DNA from: Streptomyces buecherae
GTDB lineage: Bacteria > Actinomycetota > Actinomycetes > Streptomycetales > Streptomycetaceae
Length of the DNA: 64,000 nucleotides
Direction: 5' to 3'
NCBI RefSeq assembly: GCF_014295035.1
Contig: NZ_CP060404.1
Span: 6,240,501-6,304,500 of the forward strand
Positions 27,117-36,303 of this stretch are shown piece after piece. Position numbers and translations under genes: made by a program. Below the pieces are notes generated by a model. That model did not search any database and was not told the origin of the DNA. It saw only the letters and a program-made list of their open reading frames with translations. Each line of letters starts with the position of its first letter. Within the stretch, counting starts at the first letter, position 1.

Positions 27117-27968
27117 TCACGCCGGGGCCGTGACGAAGTCGATCAACTCCTCGACGCGGCCGAGCAGTTCCGGCTCCAGGTCCTTGTACGAGCGGACCCA
27201 GCCCAGGATCCTCTGCCAGGCCGCGCCCGTGTTCTCCGGCCAGCCCAGGGCGCGGCACACGCCCGTCTTCCAGTCCTGGCCACGGGGAATCACCGGCCAG
27301 GCCGGAATGCCCAGCGACGCGGGCTTCACGGCCTGCCAGATGTCGATGTACGGGTGCCCGACGACGAGCACGTCGCTGCCGCCCGCGCTGACCTCCGCCG
27401 CGATGCGGGACTCCTTGGAGCCGGGCACCAGGTGGTCGACCAGGACGCCGAGCCGGGCGTCCGGGGCCGGAGCGAACTCGCGGACGATGGCGGGCAGGTC
27501 GTCGACGCCCTCCAGGTACTCCACGACCACGCCTTCGATGCGCAGGTCATCGCCCCACACCCGCTCGACCAACTCGGCGTCGTGGCGGCCCTCCACGTAG
27601 ATGCGCCCGGCGCGGGCGACCCGGGCGCGCGCCCCGGGGACGGCGAGCGAGCCGGACGCGGTGCGCGGCTTCCCACCGCCCCCGGCCGCCGGCCGCCCGC
27701 CCGCGCCGGGCCGTGGCCGTACGAGGGTGACCGGACGGCCCTCCAGCAGGAAGCCGGCCGGGCTCAGTGGGAACACCCGGTGCTTGCCGAAGCGGTCTTC
27801 CAGGGTGACGGTCGGGCCTTCGGCGGTCTTCTCGCAGCGGATGACGGCGCCGCAGAAGCCGGTGGCCACCTCCTCCACCACGAGATCCACCTCGGCCGCC
27901 ACCTCGGGCACGGACGTGGGCTTCTTCCAGGGCGGGGTCAGGTCGGGCCCGTACTGTCTGCTGCGCAT
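27117..27968 (-). CDS. DUF3097-family protein
   Basis: A 283-aa actinobacterial protein of the DUF3097 type. The N-terminus RQYGPDLTPPWKKPTSVPEV, the central IYVEGRHDAELVERVWGDDLRIEGVVVEYLEGVDDLP (a Toprim-like EGxxDA pattern) and the C-terminal IPRGQDWKTGVCRALGWPE are typical. The Toprim-like segment suggests nucleic-acid or phosphotransfer chemistry, but no function is known to me. The ATG at 27968 is the conserved start; the longer upstream frame is spurious. Confidence 0.82.
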   Translation of the reverse strand: MRSRQYGPDLTPPWKKPTSVPEVAAEVDLVVEEVATGFCGAVIRCEKTAEGPTVTLEDRFGKHRVFPLSPAGFLLEGRPVTLVRPRPGAGGRPAAGGGGKPRTASGSLAVPGARARVARAGRIYVEGRHDAELVERVWGDDLRIEGVVVEYLEGVDDLPAIVREFAPAPDARLGVLVDHLVPGSKESRIAAEVSAGGSDVLVVGHPYIDIWQAVKPASLGIPAWPVIPRGQDWKTGVCRALGWPENTGAAWQRILGWVRSYKDLEPELLGRVEELIDFVTAPA

Positions 27969-28242
27969 GCGGCAGACGATAGCTTCCGCCCGGCGCTCGC
28001 CCCGCGCACCTATCGCGTCCCGCGCACCCAACCGCCCCCGCGCACCCGGCGTGCGCGGTGCCGCGAGCCGCCACCGCGTGCGTCGTAGCGCGTACGCCCG
28101 CCCCGTCCGGGCCCACTTGCCGCCCGGCCGGCTTACCGCCCGGCCCGCTCGCCGTCCAGGTTCGCCAGCGCGTGCCCCACACGTGGTTCGGCCAGCGGGC
28201 GCCGGCGCGTGCCCCGCGCGTGGTGCGACCGGTGGGCGTCGG

Positions 28243-28977
28243 TCAGGGCGCCGTCGCGTAGCGGCGGGCCAACTCCGCGCGCTGCGCGCGGACGTACGCC
28301 GCGTCCACCACCGCCCCGTGCCCCGGCACGTACACCGCGTCCTCGCCGCCGAGGGCCAGCAGCCGGTCCAGGGCCGCCGGCCACCGGGCCGGGACCGCGT
28401 CCGGGCCCGCCTGCGGCTCGCCGGACTCCTCGACCAGGTCACCGCAGAAGACCACCTCGGGCCGGCCCGGCACCAGGACCGTCAGGTCGTGCCCGGTGTG
28501 GCCGGGGCCGACGTTGGCCAGCAGCACCTCGCGTCCGGCGCCGAGTCCGATGGTGACCTCGCCGCTCACCGAGTGCCGCGGGCAGACCAGCAGGTCGGCG
28601 GCCTCGGCGACCGCCTCGGGGTCGGCGCCGTGGCGCACCGCGTCCGCGCGCAGCGCCTCCCGCCCCCGCTCCAGCACGTCCGCGAGCCCTGCCGCCCCGT
28701 AGACCCGCACGCCGGCGAAGGCGGCCGTGCCGAGTACGTGGTCGAAGTGCGGGTGGGTGAGGGCGACGTGGGTGACCGGGCGGCCGAAGAGGGCGCGCAC
28801 CTCGCGGCGGATCTCGGCGCCCTCACGCAGCGTCGCCCCGGTGTCCACCACGAGGACGCCCTCCGGGCCGGCCACGGCCCCGACCGTGGCGTCCCAGCCG
28901 GGCAGCCGGCGCCGGGCGACGCCCGGCGCCAGCACCTCCCAGCGCTCACGCACGCGCTCTTCCGTCACGCTGTCCAT
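28243..28977 (-). CDS. MBL-fold metallo-hydrolase
   Basis: A 244-aa metallo-beta-lactamase-fold hydrolase. The dinuclear metal site is visible as THPHFDHVLGT, with later ligands in GPGHTGHDLTVL, VFCGDLVEES and VPGHGAVVD. The domain order and size match glyoxalase II or lactonase-like enzymes without a signal peptide. The substrate cannot be told. It is divergent from hrcA. Confidence 0.87.
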   Translation of the reverse strand: MDSVTEERVRERWEVLAPGVARRRLPGWDATVGAVAGPEGVLVVDTGATLREGAEIRREVRALFGRPVTHVALTHPHFDHVLGTAAFAGVRVYGAAGLADVLERGREALRADAVRHGADPEAVAEAADLLVCPRHSVSGEVTIGLGAGREVLLANVGPGHTGHDLTVLVPGRPEVVFCGDLVEESGEPQAGPDAVPARWPAALDRLLALGGEDAVYVPGHGAVVDAAYVRAQRAELARRYATAP

Positions 28978-29108
28978 GGGGAGACGCTAGCCCCCGGCGG
29001 GGCGGAGCGCCCGGTCGGTGCGGCGGCGGTTTCCAGCCCCCGCCCCCCAGCGGCCGGGGCCACTCTTGCCCGGACCGCGGTGACCGGCCGTACACTGGCT
29101 CAGGGGAT

Positions 29109-29135
29109 TTGGCACTCGGGCGGGATGAGTGCCAG
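29109..29135 (+). promoter_or_regulatory. CIRCE operator (HrcA-binding inverted repeat)
   Basis: TTGGCACTC-N9-GAGTGCCAG, a perfect 9-bp inverted repeat around a 9-bp spacer. It matches the CIRCE consensus TTAGCACTC-N9-GAGTGCTAA except for G/C at the fourth position of each arm. It lies 41 bp before the hrcA start, giving autoregulation of hrcA-dnaJ by heat-sensitive HrcA. Confidence 0.93.
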
Positions 29136-29176
29136 GAAAAGTCCCCTGATAGACGGTTTGACTGGAGGTGTGCGCG

Positions 29177-30193
29177 GTGCTGAGCGAACGCAGACTTGAG
29201 GTTCTTCGCGCCATCGTCCAGGACTACGTCGGCACGGAGGAGCCGGTCGGCTCCAAGGCGCTGACCGAGCGGCACCAGCTCGGCGTCTCGCCGGCCACGG
29301 TGCGTAACGACATGGCCGCGCTCGAGGACGAGGGCTTCATCGCCCAGCCGCACACCAGCGCCGGCCGCATCCCCACCGACAAGGGCTACCGCCTGTTCGT
29401 GGACCGACTGGCCGGTGTGAAGCCGCTCTCACCGGCGGAGCGCCGGGCCATCCAGAACTTCCTGGACGGCGCGGTGGACCTCGACGACGTGGTGGGGCGC
29501 ACGGTGCGGCTGTTGGCGCAGCTCACCCGCCAGGTCGCGGTGGTGCAGTACCCGTCCCTGACCCGTTCCACGGTGCGCCACGTCGAGTTGCTCGCGCTCG
29601 CGCCCGCGCGCGTGATGCTCGTACTGATCACCGACACGGGCCGGGTCGAGCAGCGGATGGTGGACTGCCCGGCGCCCGTGGGCGAGACGGCCCTGGCGGA
29701 CCTGCGGGCGCGGTTGAACAGCCGGGTGGTGGGGCGCAGGTTCGCCGACGTGCCGCAGCTCGTGCAGGACCTGCCGGAATCGTTCGAGCAGGAGGACCGG
29801 GGTACGGTCTCCACGGTCCTGGCGACGCTGCTTGAGACGCTGGTCGAGGAGACCGAAGAGCGGTTGATGATCGGCGGCACGGCCAACCTCACCCGGTTCG
29901 GCCATGACTTCCCGCTCACCATCCGGCCGGTGCTTGAGGCCCTGGAGGAGCAGGTCGTCCTCCTGAAGCTGCTCGGCGAGGCCAAGGATTCGGGCATGAC
30001 CGTGCGAATCGGTCATGAGAACGCTCACGAGGGCCTGAACTCCACATCCGTGGTCGCTGTCGGCTACGGTTCGGGCGACGAGGCAGTCGCAAAACTCGGC
30101 GTGGTCGGACCGACCCGCATGGACTACCCCGGAACGATGGGAGCGGTACGCGCAGTGGCACGATACGTCGGACAGATCCTGGCGGAGTCGTAA
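29177..30193 (+). CDS. hrcA: Heat-inducible transcription repressor HrcA
   Basis: A 338-aa repressor of class I heat-shock genes that binds CIRCE and is stabilised by GroEL. The winged helix is VLSERRLEVLRAIVQDYVGTEEPVGSKAL, then VSPATVRNDMAALEDEGFIAQPHTSAGRIPTDKGYR. The GAF-like C-terminal part (IGHENAHEGLNSTSVVAVGYG, GPTRMDYPGTMGAVRAVARYV) is complete. The GTG at 29177 is preferred over 29168 because it starts the conserved MLSERR sequence and sits 8 nt after GGAGG. dnaJ begins immediately after its stop. Confidence 0.94.
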   Translation: MLSERRLEVLRAIVQDYVGTEEPVGSKALTERHQLGVSPATVRNDMAALEDEGFIAQPHTSAGRIPTDKGYRLFVDRLAGVKPLSPAERRAIQNFLDGAVDLDDVVGRTVRLLAQLTRQVAVVQYPSLTRSTVRHVELLALAPARVMLVLITDTGRVEQRMVDCPAPVGETALADLRARLNSRVVGRRFADVPQLVQDLPESFEQEDRGTVSTVLATLLETLVEETEERLMIGGTANLTRFGHDFPLTIRPVLEALEEQVVLLKLLGEAKDSGMTVRIGHENAHEGLNSTSVVAVGYGSGDEAVAKLGVVGPTRMDYPGTMGAVRAVARYVGQILAES

Positions 30194-31327
30194 GTGGCGA
30201 CGGACTACTACGCCGTCCTGGGCGTGCGGCGCGATGCCTCTCAGGACGAGATCAAGAAGGCGTTCCGCAGGCTCGCGCGTGAGCTTCACCCGGACGTCAA
30301 CCCCGATCCGAAGACGCAAGAGCGCTTCAAGGAGATCAACGCCGCCTACGAGGTGTTGTCGGACCCGCAGAAGAAGCAGGTCTACGACCTCGGCGGCGAC
30401 CCGTTGTCCAACGCGTCGGGCGGCGGCCAGGGCGGCTTCGGCGCCGGCTTCGGCAACTTCTCCGACATCATGGACGCCTTCTTCGGCACCGCGTCCCAGC
30501 GCGGCCCGCGCTCGCGGACCCGGCGCGGCCAGGACGCCATGATCCGGCTCGACATCGAGCTGGACGAGGCGGCGTTCGGGACCACCAAGGAGATCCAGGT
30601 CGACACGGCGATCGTGTGCACGACCTGTAGCGGCGAGGGGGCGGCGCCCGGCACCTCGGCGCAGACCTGTGACATGTGTCGCGGTCGCGGCGAGGTCTCC
30701 CAGGTCACCCGCTCCTTCCTCGGGCAGGTCATGACCTCGCGGCCGTGCCCGCAGTGCCAGGGTTTCGGCACCGTGGTGCCCACGCCGTGCCCCGAGTGCG
30801 CGGGCGACGGGCGGGTGCGCTCGCGCCGCACGCTGACGGTCAAGATCCCCGCGGGCGTGGACAACGGCACCCGCATCCAGCTCGCGGGCGAGGGCGAGGT
30901 CGGCCCGGGCGGCGGCCCCGCCGGCGACCTGTACGTGGAGATCCACGAGGCCGCGCACCCCGTCTTCCAGCGCCGCGGTGACGACCTGCACTGCACGGTC
31001 ACCATCCCGATGACCGCTGCGGCGCTCGGCACCAAGGTGCCGCTGGAGACGCTGGACGGTCTGGAGGAGATCGACATCCGGCCGGGCACCCAGTCCGGTC
31101 AGTCCGTCCCGCTGCACGGACGCGGCGTGACGCACCTGCGCGGCGGCGGCCGGGGCCAGCTCATCGTGCACGTCGAGGTCACCACCCCGAGCAAGCTCGA
31201 CCCCGAGCAGGAGGAACTCCTGCGCCGGTTGGCCAAGTTGCGTGGCGAGGAGCGTCCGCTGGGCGAATTCAAGCCAGGGCAGCAGGGGCTGTTCTCGCGG
31301 CTCAAGGACGCGTTCAACGGCCGCTGA
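30194..31327 (+). CDS. dnaJ: Molecular chaperone DnaJ (DnaJ2)
   Basis: A 377-aa class I Hsp40. It has an N-terminal J domain (YYAVLGVRRDASQDEIKKAFR, with HPD in LHPDVNPD), a Gly/Phe-rich linker (GGGQGGFGAGFGNF), and four CxxCxGxG zinc-finger repeats (CTTCSGEG, CDMCRGRG, CPQCQGFG, CPECAGDG). A substrate-binding C-terminal domain follows. It delivers substrates to DnaK. The GTG start abuts the hrcA stop, so it shares the CIRCE-controlled transcript. A strong hairpin follows the gene. Confidence 0.95.
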   Translation: MATDYYAVLGVRRDASQDEIKKAFRRLARELHPDVNPDPKTQERFKEINAAYEVLSDPQKKQVYDLGGDPLSNASGGGQGGFGAGFGNFSDIMDAFFGTASQRGPRSRTRRGQDAMIRLDIELDEAAFGTTKEIQVDTAIVCTTCSGEGAAPGTSAQTCDMCRGRGEVSQVTRSFLGQVMTSRPCPQCQGFGTVVPTPCPECAGDGRVRSRRTLTVKIPAGVDNGTRIQLAGEGEVGPGGGPAGDLYVEIHEAAHPVFQRRGDDLHCTVTIPMTAAALGTKVPLETLDGLEEIDIRPGTQSGQSVPLHGRGVTHLRGGGRGQLIVHVEVTTPSKLDPEQEELLRRLAKLRGEERPLGEFKPGQQGLFSRLKDAFNGR

Positions 31328-31363
31328 GGCCCGGCCCGGCTGACGCGGGCCGAAATCGCCGGT

Positions 31364-31398
31364 GGGCGCCGATCCCGTTGCGTGCGGGATCGGCGCCC
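31364..31398 (+). terminator. Hairpin terminator of the hrcA-dnaJ operon
   Basis: A perfect 14-bp stem GGGCGCCGATCCCG / CGGGATCGGCGCCC with a 7-nt loop (TTGCGTG), 37 bp after the dnaJ stop, followed by CTTCG. Confidence 0.88.
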
Positions 31399-31613
31399 TT
31401 CGCGTCGGCGTCCCTTCGCGTCGGTGTGCCGGCGCGGGAGCCGGCGGTGCGCCGGGGTACGGGAGCGCACGGCGCGGCTTGTGTACGTGTGGGCGGCGTG
31501 CGCATCGGGTGAACAGCGGGTGCCTGATGGGTGGGGAGTGCGTGGCGGGCGTCCACGCAGTGGACGCTCGGGGGCGTTACCCGGTGCTGTGGAGGGCGTG
31601 ACACGATGTGGTC

Positions 31614-32729
31614 ATGTCCTCCGCGTTGACCGGTCTCTCCCGGTATCCGATCGTGCAGGCCCCCATGGCGGGCGGCGCCTCGCGCCCGCAGCTCGCAGCC
31701 GCCGTGGGCGCGGCCGGCGGGCTCGGCTTCCTCGCCGCCGGGTACAAGACGCCGGCGGCGATGTACGAGGAGATCAAGCACCTGCGGGCGCAGAGCGACA
31801 TGCCCTTCGGCGTCAATCTCTTCATGCCGCAGCCCGCGACCAGCGACCCCTCGGCCGTGGCCGTCTACGCCGAGCAACTGGCGGGCGAGGCCGCCTGGTA
31901 CGAGACGCCGCTCGGTGACCCCGACTCGGGCAACGACGACGCCTACGAGGCCAAGCTCGCCATCCTGCTCGACGACCCGGTGCCGGTGGTCTCCTTCACC
32001 TTCGGCTGCCCGACGCGTGCCGTGTGCGAGGCGTTGGCCCGGGTGGGCACCGTCACGGTCGTCACCGTCACCACCGTGGAGGAGGCGCTGGCCGCGCACG
32101 CCGCCGGGGCCGACGCCGTCTGCGTCCAGGGCATCGAGGCCGGCGGCCACCAGGGCACGCACCGCGACGACCCGCACGCCCAGGGCATGGGCGCGGGGCT
32201 CGGGCTGCTGGCCCTGATCGAGCTGGTGCGCGACGCGGTGCCGCTGCCGCTGATCGCCGCCGGCGGACTGATGCGCGGCTCGCAGATCGCCGCCGTGCTG
32301 GCGGCCGGCGCCAGCGCCGCGCAGCTCGGCACGGCGTTCCTGGTCTGCCCCGAGTCCGGCGCGCACGAGCTGCACAAGCGGGCCATGACCGACACCACCT
32401 TCACCCGCACCGAACTCACCCGCGCCTTCTCCGGCCGCCCCGCGCGCGGCCTGGCCAACCGCTTCCTGCGCGAGCACGGCCCGTACGCCCCCGTCGCCTA
32501 CCCCCAGGTGCACCACCTCACCTCCGGGCTGCGCAAGGCCGCCGCCAAGGCCGGTGACCCGCAGGGCATGGCGCTCTGGGCGGGCCAGGGGCACCGGCTG
32601 GCCCGGGAGATGCCGGCGGGGCACCTGGTGGAGATCCTCGTCGACGAGTTGGAGGCCGCCCGCGCGGGGCTCGCCGCGCGGGCCGGGCAGGCGCCGCAGC
32701 CCCGGGCGGGCGCCGGGGACGTGGCGTGA
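31614..32729 (+). CDS. Nitronate monooxygenase (FMN-dependent, class I-like)
   Basis: A 371-aa TIM-barrel flavoenzyme that oxidises toxic alkyl nitronates such as propionate-3-nitronate. Conserved features are YPIVQAPMAGG at the N-terminus, AAGGLGFLAAGYK, the FMN-site segments CVQGIEAGGHQGTHRDD and PLIAAGGLMRGSQIAAVLAAGASAAQLGTAFL, and the FSGRPARGLANRF motif. The stop overlaps the GTG of rsmE (GTGA), so the two are co-translated. Confidence 0.88.
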   Translation: MSSALTGLSRYPIVQAPMAGGASRPQLAAAVGAAGGLGFLAAGYKTPAAMYEEIKHLRAQSDMPFGVNLFMPQPATSDPSAVAVYAEQLAGEAAWYETPLGDPDSGNDDAYEAKLAILLDDPVPVVSFTFGCPTRAVCEALARVGTVTVVTVTTVEEALAAHAAGADAVCVQGIEAGGHQGTHRDDPHAQGMGAGLGLLALIELVRDAVPLPLIAAGGLMRGSQIAAVLAAGASAAQLGTAFLVCPESGAHELHKRAMTDTTFTRTELTRAFSGRPARGLANRFLREHGPYAPVAYPQVHHLTSGLRKAAAKAGDPQGMALWAGQGHRLAREMPAGHLVEILVDELEAARAGLAARAGQAPQPRAGAGDVA

Positions 32730-33469
32730 GCGCCCCGGTCTTCGTCGCCGACACCCTGGAGGGCGCGGCGGTCGGCGCCGCGCTCACGCTGACCGGCCCG
32801 GAGGGGCGGCACGCGGTCGCGGTGCGCAGGCTGCGGGTCGGCGAGGAGGTCGTGCTCACCGACGGGGCGGGCCGGGGCGTCTCGGGCACCGTGGCCGCCG
32901 TCGAGGGCAAGGACCGGCTGACGGTCGAGGTGGACGAGGTACGCGGCGAGCCGGCGCCGCAGCCGCGCATCACCGTCGTGCAGGCACTGCCCAAAGGCGA
33001 CCGCGGCGAACTCGCCGTGGAGACCATGACCGAGACCGGCGTGGACGCGGTGGTGCCGTGGGCCGCCGCGCGCTGCATCACCCAGTGGCGCGCCGAGCGG
33101 GGCGCCAAGGCGCTCGCCAAGTGGCGGGCCACCGCGCGCGAGGCGGGCAAGCAGTCGCGCCGGCTGCGCTTCCCCGAGGTCGCCGACGCGATGACCACGC
33201 CGCAGGTGGCCGAGCTGCTGTCGCGGGCCGACTTCGCCGCCGTCCTGCACGAGGAGGGCTCCCAGCCGTTGGCCACGGCCGAGCTGCCGACGCGGGGAGA
33301 GGTCGTGCTCGTCGTCGGGCCCGAAGGCGGCGTGTCCCCGGAGGAGTTGGCCGCCTTCGCCGCCGTGGGAGCCCAGCCCTACCGGCTCGGGCCCAGCGTG
33401 CTGCGCACCTCCACCGCGGGCACGGCGGCCCTCGCGCTGCTGCTCGGCCGCACGGGTCGGTGGGGTTAG
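32726..33469 (+). CDS. rsmE: 16S rRNA (uracil(1498)-N(3))-methyltransferase
   Basis: A 247-aa SPOUT-class RNA methyltransferase that methylates U1498 of 16S rRNA. Features are a PUA-like N-terminal domain (LTGPEGRHAVAVRRLRVGEEVVLTDGAG), VVQALPKGDRGELAVETMTETGVDAVVPW, and the knotted SAM-binding end VVLVVGPEGGVSPEEL with LGPSVLRTSTAGTAALALL. It starts by GTGA overlap with the nitronate monooxygenase gene and usually follows dnaJ in actinobacteria. Confidence 0.93.
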   Translation: MSAPVFVADTLEGAAVGAALTLTGPEGRHAVAVRRLRVGEEVVLTDGAGRGVSGTVAAVEGKDRLTVEVDEVRGEPAPQPRITVVQALPKGDRGELAVETMTETGVDAVVPWAAARCITQWRAERGAKALAKWRATAREAGKQSRRLRFPEVADAMTTPQVAELLSRADFAAVLHEEGSQPLATAELPTRGEVVLVVGPEGGVSPEELAAFAAVGAQPYRLGPSVLRTSTAGTAALALLLGRTGRWG

Positions 33470-33731
33470 CCGCCCGCGACGCAACGCGTTCGGCGCGGTA
33501 CGGGGCGGGGCATGGGGGGTCGGTCGGGCGGCCGTGACGCCGAGCGAGGGGCGCGCGTGTGTCGTCTGGGGCGCGCGTGGGGTGCCCGCGCGCGTACCGA
33601 TGTCTTGCCTGTTCAGGCCCGTACGGCCCGGTGATTGCGCGAAGCGTGCCCCACACGGGTGACGGCGTGCCCAAACGAGTGGCCGACGGTGCCCTTTCGA
33701 GCACGTGGGAGGGGGTGGCAGGCTGCATCCC

Positions 33732-34172
33732 ATGGGGGCACCAACACGAGTACGGCGATGGCGGCACACGGCCATCGCACTGGGCGCGGTCGGCGCGGCA
33801 CTGGGCACGCTGGCGGCGTGCGACGACGTCGAGGGCGGGCTGCGGGCATCCACGGTCGCGGTCACCACGGACAAGGTGGGGACCCGGGCGCTGGAGCGCG
33901 GCGGCATCGACGTGCAGTGGCTGACCTGCACGGCACAGATCAAACGGGAGGACAACGACGCGACCGGCAAGCCACGTTCGCGCAACACGGGCCGCGCGCA
34001 GGTGAGCTGCCGGGGCAAGACCGAGAAGAGCCAGGACCTGGAGATCGGCGGGACCGTCACCTACGTACGCGAGGACCGCTGCGTGCGCGGCGCGCTGACC
34101 GGCAAGTTGGCCGGTCGCGTGGTCTTCGAGGCGGGCCTGATCGGCGAGTGCGGAAGTGGCAGATCCGCCTAG
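33732..34172 (+). CDS. Small putative lipoprotein
   Basis: A 146-aa protein with a basic start (MGAPTRVRRWRH), a hydrophobic stretch and the lipobox LAAC, so it is probably a membrane-anchored lipoprotein. The mature part is rich in charged residues and has four further cysteines (LTCTAQ, VSCRGK, DRCVRG, GECGSG) that may form two disulfides. I do not recognise the family. A GTG at 33705 would add nine residues and is less likely. Confidence 0.68.
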   Translation: MGAPTRVRRWRHTAIALGAVGAALGTLAACDDVEGGLRASTVAVTTDKVGTRALERGGIDVQWLTCTAQIKREDNDATGKPRSRNTGRAQVSCRGKTEKSQDLEIGGTVTYVREDRCVRGALTGKLAGRVVFEAGLIGECGSGRSA

Positions 34173-34365
34173 CCCGGCCGGCCAGCCCGCGACCGGAGCT
34201 GGCCCGGCCGACACCCGAACCGCCCCCCGCCCGCCGCGCGACACCGGCGGGCGGCCCCGGCGCGACGACCTCGGGGTACGGGCGGCGGGGGCAGCGGCCG
34301 GGCCCGCGCCACCGGGCCGCTAGCATGCGACGTATCCCAACGGACGGTGCTAAGGAGACGCGGCG

Positions 34366-34725
34366 ATGGCGGGAGAACCGCAGGCCGACTGCTTGTTCTG
34401 CAAGATCGTGGCGAAGGAGGTGCCGGCGACCGTGGTGCGTGAAACCGCGACGACCCTCGCCTTCCGCGACATAAACCCGCAGGCCCCGACGCACGTCCTC
34501 GTCATCCCCAAGTCCCACCACCCGGACGCCGGGTCGCTGGCCGCCGCCGAACCGGAGGCCGCGGCCGACGTGCTGCGCGAGGCCGGTCTGGTCGCCGTCG
34601 ACGAGAAGATCGCCGACAGCGGCTACCGCATCGTGTTCAACACGGGCAGCGGCGCCGGCCAGACCGTCTTCCACGCACACGCGCACGTCCTGGGCGGTCG
34701 CGGCCTCAACTGGCCCCCCGGATAA
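34366..34725 (+). CDS. HIT-family (histidine triad) nucleotide-binding protein
   Basis: A 119-aa HINT-like hydrolase of purine nucleoside phosphoramidates. The N-terminal CLFCKIVAKEVPA, the LVIPKSHHPD segment and the catalytic triad H103-A-H105-A-H107 are all present. The ribosome-binding site AAGGAG precedes the ATG. The rnz start follows six bases after the stop, so the two are co-transcribed. Confidence 0.93.
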   Translation: MAGEPQADCLFCKIVAKEVPATVVRETATTLAFRDINPQAPTHVLVIPKSHHPDAGSLAAAEPEAAADVLREAGLVAVDEKIADSGYRIVFNTGSGAGQTVFHAHAHVLGGRGLNWPPG

Positions 34726-34730
34726 GCCAG

Positions 34731-35663
34731 TTGTCCGTACGTGAACTGGTCGTCCTGGGTACCGCGAGCCAGGTGCCGACCCGGCACCGCAACCACAACG
34801 GCTACGTGTTGCGCTGGGACGGCCAGGGCATCCTCTTCGACCCCGGCGAGGGCACCCAACGGCAGATGCTGCGCGCCGGGGTCGCGGCCCACGACCTGCA
34901 CCGCATCTGTGTCACGCACTTCCACGGCGACCACTCGCTCGGCCTGGCCGGGGTGATCCAGCGGATCAACCTCGACCGGGTGCCGCACCCGATCACGGCC
35001 CACTATCCGGCCAGCGGCCAGCGGTTCTTCGAGCGGCTGCGGTACGCCACGGCCTACCGCGAGACGGTCGACATAGCCCAGGAGCCGGTGCGCGGGCCGG
35101 GCGCGACGCTCGCCGTCACCCCCGCGTACACGCTCGCGGCGCGGCGGCTCTCGCACCCGGTCGAGTCCTACGGCTACCGCCTGGTGGAGCCGGACGGCCG
35201 TCGCATGCTGCCCGACCGGCTCGCCGCGCACGGCCTCGCCGGACCGCTGATCGGCAGGTTGCAGCGGGAGGGCGCGGTACGGGTGGCCGGGCGCACGGTC
35301 GCGTTGGAGGAGGTCAGCGAGGTCCGCCGGGGGCAGCGCTTCGCCTTCGTGATGGACACCCGGCTGTGCGACGGCGTGTACGCCCTCGCCGAGGGGTGCG
35401 ACCAGCTCGTCATCGAGTCGACGTTCCTCGACGAGGACGAGGCGCTGGCCCGCGAGCACGGCCACCTGACGGCCGGTCAGGCGGCGCGGGTGGCGGCGGA
35501 GGCGGGCGTACGGCAGTTGGTGCTCACGCACTTCTCGCAGCGCTACGGCGACCCGGTCGAGTTCGAGCGGCAGGCCCGTGCGGCGGGCTTCGCCGGCGAA
35601 CTCGTGGTGGCCAGCGACCTGATGCGGGTGGCCGTGCCATCCCGGGCCGGCGTGGGCGGCTAG
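34731..35663 (+). CDS. rnz: Ribonuclease Z (tRNA 3'-end endonuclease)
   Basis: A 310-aa metallo-beta-lactamase-fold RNase that trims tRNA 3' trailers. The metal site THFHGDHSLGL, the GEGTQRQM segment, VMDTRLCDGVY, STFLDEDEALAREHGHLT (the AxEHxH-like motif) and LTHFSQRY are present. The only suitable start at the conserved N-terminus (SVRELVVLGTASQVPTR) is a TTG at 34731, directly after the HIT gene, so translation is probably coupled. Confidence 0.93.
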   Translation: MSVRELVVLGTASQVPTRHRNHNGYVLRWDGQGILFDPGEGTQRQMLRAGVAAHDLHRICVTHFHGDHSLGLAGVIQRINLDRVPHPITAHYPASGQRFFERLRYATAYRETVDIAQEPVRGPGATLAVTPAYTLAARRLSHPVESYGYRLVEPDGRRMLPDRLAAHGLAGPLIGRLQREGAVRVAGRTVALEEVSEVRRGQRFAFVMDTRLCDGVYALAEGCDQLVIESTFLDEDEALAREHGHLTAGQAARVAAEAGVRQLVLTHFSQRYGDPVEFERQARAAGFAGELVVASDLMRVAVPSRAGVGG

Positions 35664-35674
35664 GTACGAGGGGT

Positions 35675-35696
35675 GCTCGCGGGGCGGCCCGCGAGC
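35675..35696 (+). terminator. Hairpin terminator after rnz
   Basis: A perfect 9-bp stem GCTCGCGGG-gcgg-CCCGCGAGC located 12 bp after the rnz stop. Confidence 0.78.
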
Positions 35697-35700
35697 GTGA

Positions 35701-35739
35701 GCGGCGGTGGCGCGGGCCCCGAACGCGCGCCACTGCCGC
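35701..35739 (-). terminator. Hairpin after the ricin-type lectin gene
   Basis: GCGGCGGTGGCGCG (35701-35714) pairs with CGCGCCACTGCCGC (35726-35739) with one G-T wobble, just downstream of the minus-strand lectin gene. Confidence 0.62.
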
Positions 35740-35754
35740 CGTGCGGGGTGTCGG

Positions 35755-36303
35755 TCAGGCGACGACGCGGAACCTCTGGTTCGCGTTGGCACCCGACGCC
35801 TTGCACCGGTACTGGATGAGGGGTGCGCCGACCGCGGTGCTGGCGCCCTTCACGTCGAAGCACTTGCCGGCGAAGGTCTTGACGACGACCCTGTCGCCGC
35901 CGTCGGCGACGATGCGGAACCGCTGGTTGGCGTCGCTCCCTCCGGGCTTGCAGGAGTACTGGATGATCGGGGCCTCGTCCCGCGTGCTCCTGTTGGCCAC
36001 GTCGAGGCACTTGCCGCGGGTGTGGGTGGTGTGGATCTTGTGCAGGCCGCCGCCGACCGGGATGAAGGCGAAGCGTTGGTTCGCCTTGCCGGCGCCGCAG
36101 GTGTACTGGATGATCGGCGCGCCGTTCGCCTGGCTGCCGCGGTGGACGTCGAGACACTTGCCGGCGAACGTTCTGATCGTGCCCTCGCGGGGCAGCATGG
36201 CCGAGCTCTCGGCCGCCTGGACGCTGGCCGGCAGGGCGGTCGCGGCGGCGGCCGTGACGGCGATGGTGGACAGATAGCGCAGAACCTTCGCGCGAACGCG
36301 CAT
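35755..36303 (-). CDS. Secreted ricin-B-type (beta-trefoil) lectin
   Basis: A 182-aa secreted protein. The signal peptide (MRVRAKVLRYLSTIAVTAAAATALPASVQA) ends at a probable AxA cleavage site. Three beta-trefoil repeats follow, each with a FAGKCLDV or RGKCLDV start, an IIQYxC strand and an NQRF motif in place of QxW. A single trefoil with no catalytic domain suggests a stand-alone carbohydrate-binding lectin. AAGGAG precedes the ATG, and a fairly A/T-rich leader lies upstream. Confidence 0.87.
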   Translation of the reverse strand: MRVRAKVLRYLSTIAVTAAAATALPASVQAAESSAMLPREGTIRTFAGKCLDVHRGSQANGAPIIQYTCGAGKANQRFAFIPVGGGLHKIHTTHTRGKCLDVANRSTRDEAPIIQYSCKPGGSDANQRFRIVADGGDRVVVKTFAGKCFDVKGASTAVGAPLIQYRCKASGANANQRFRVVA

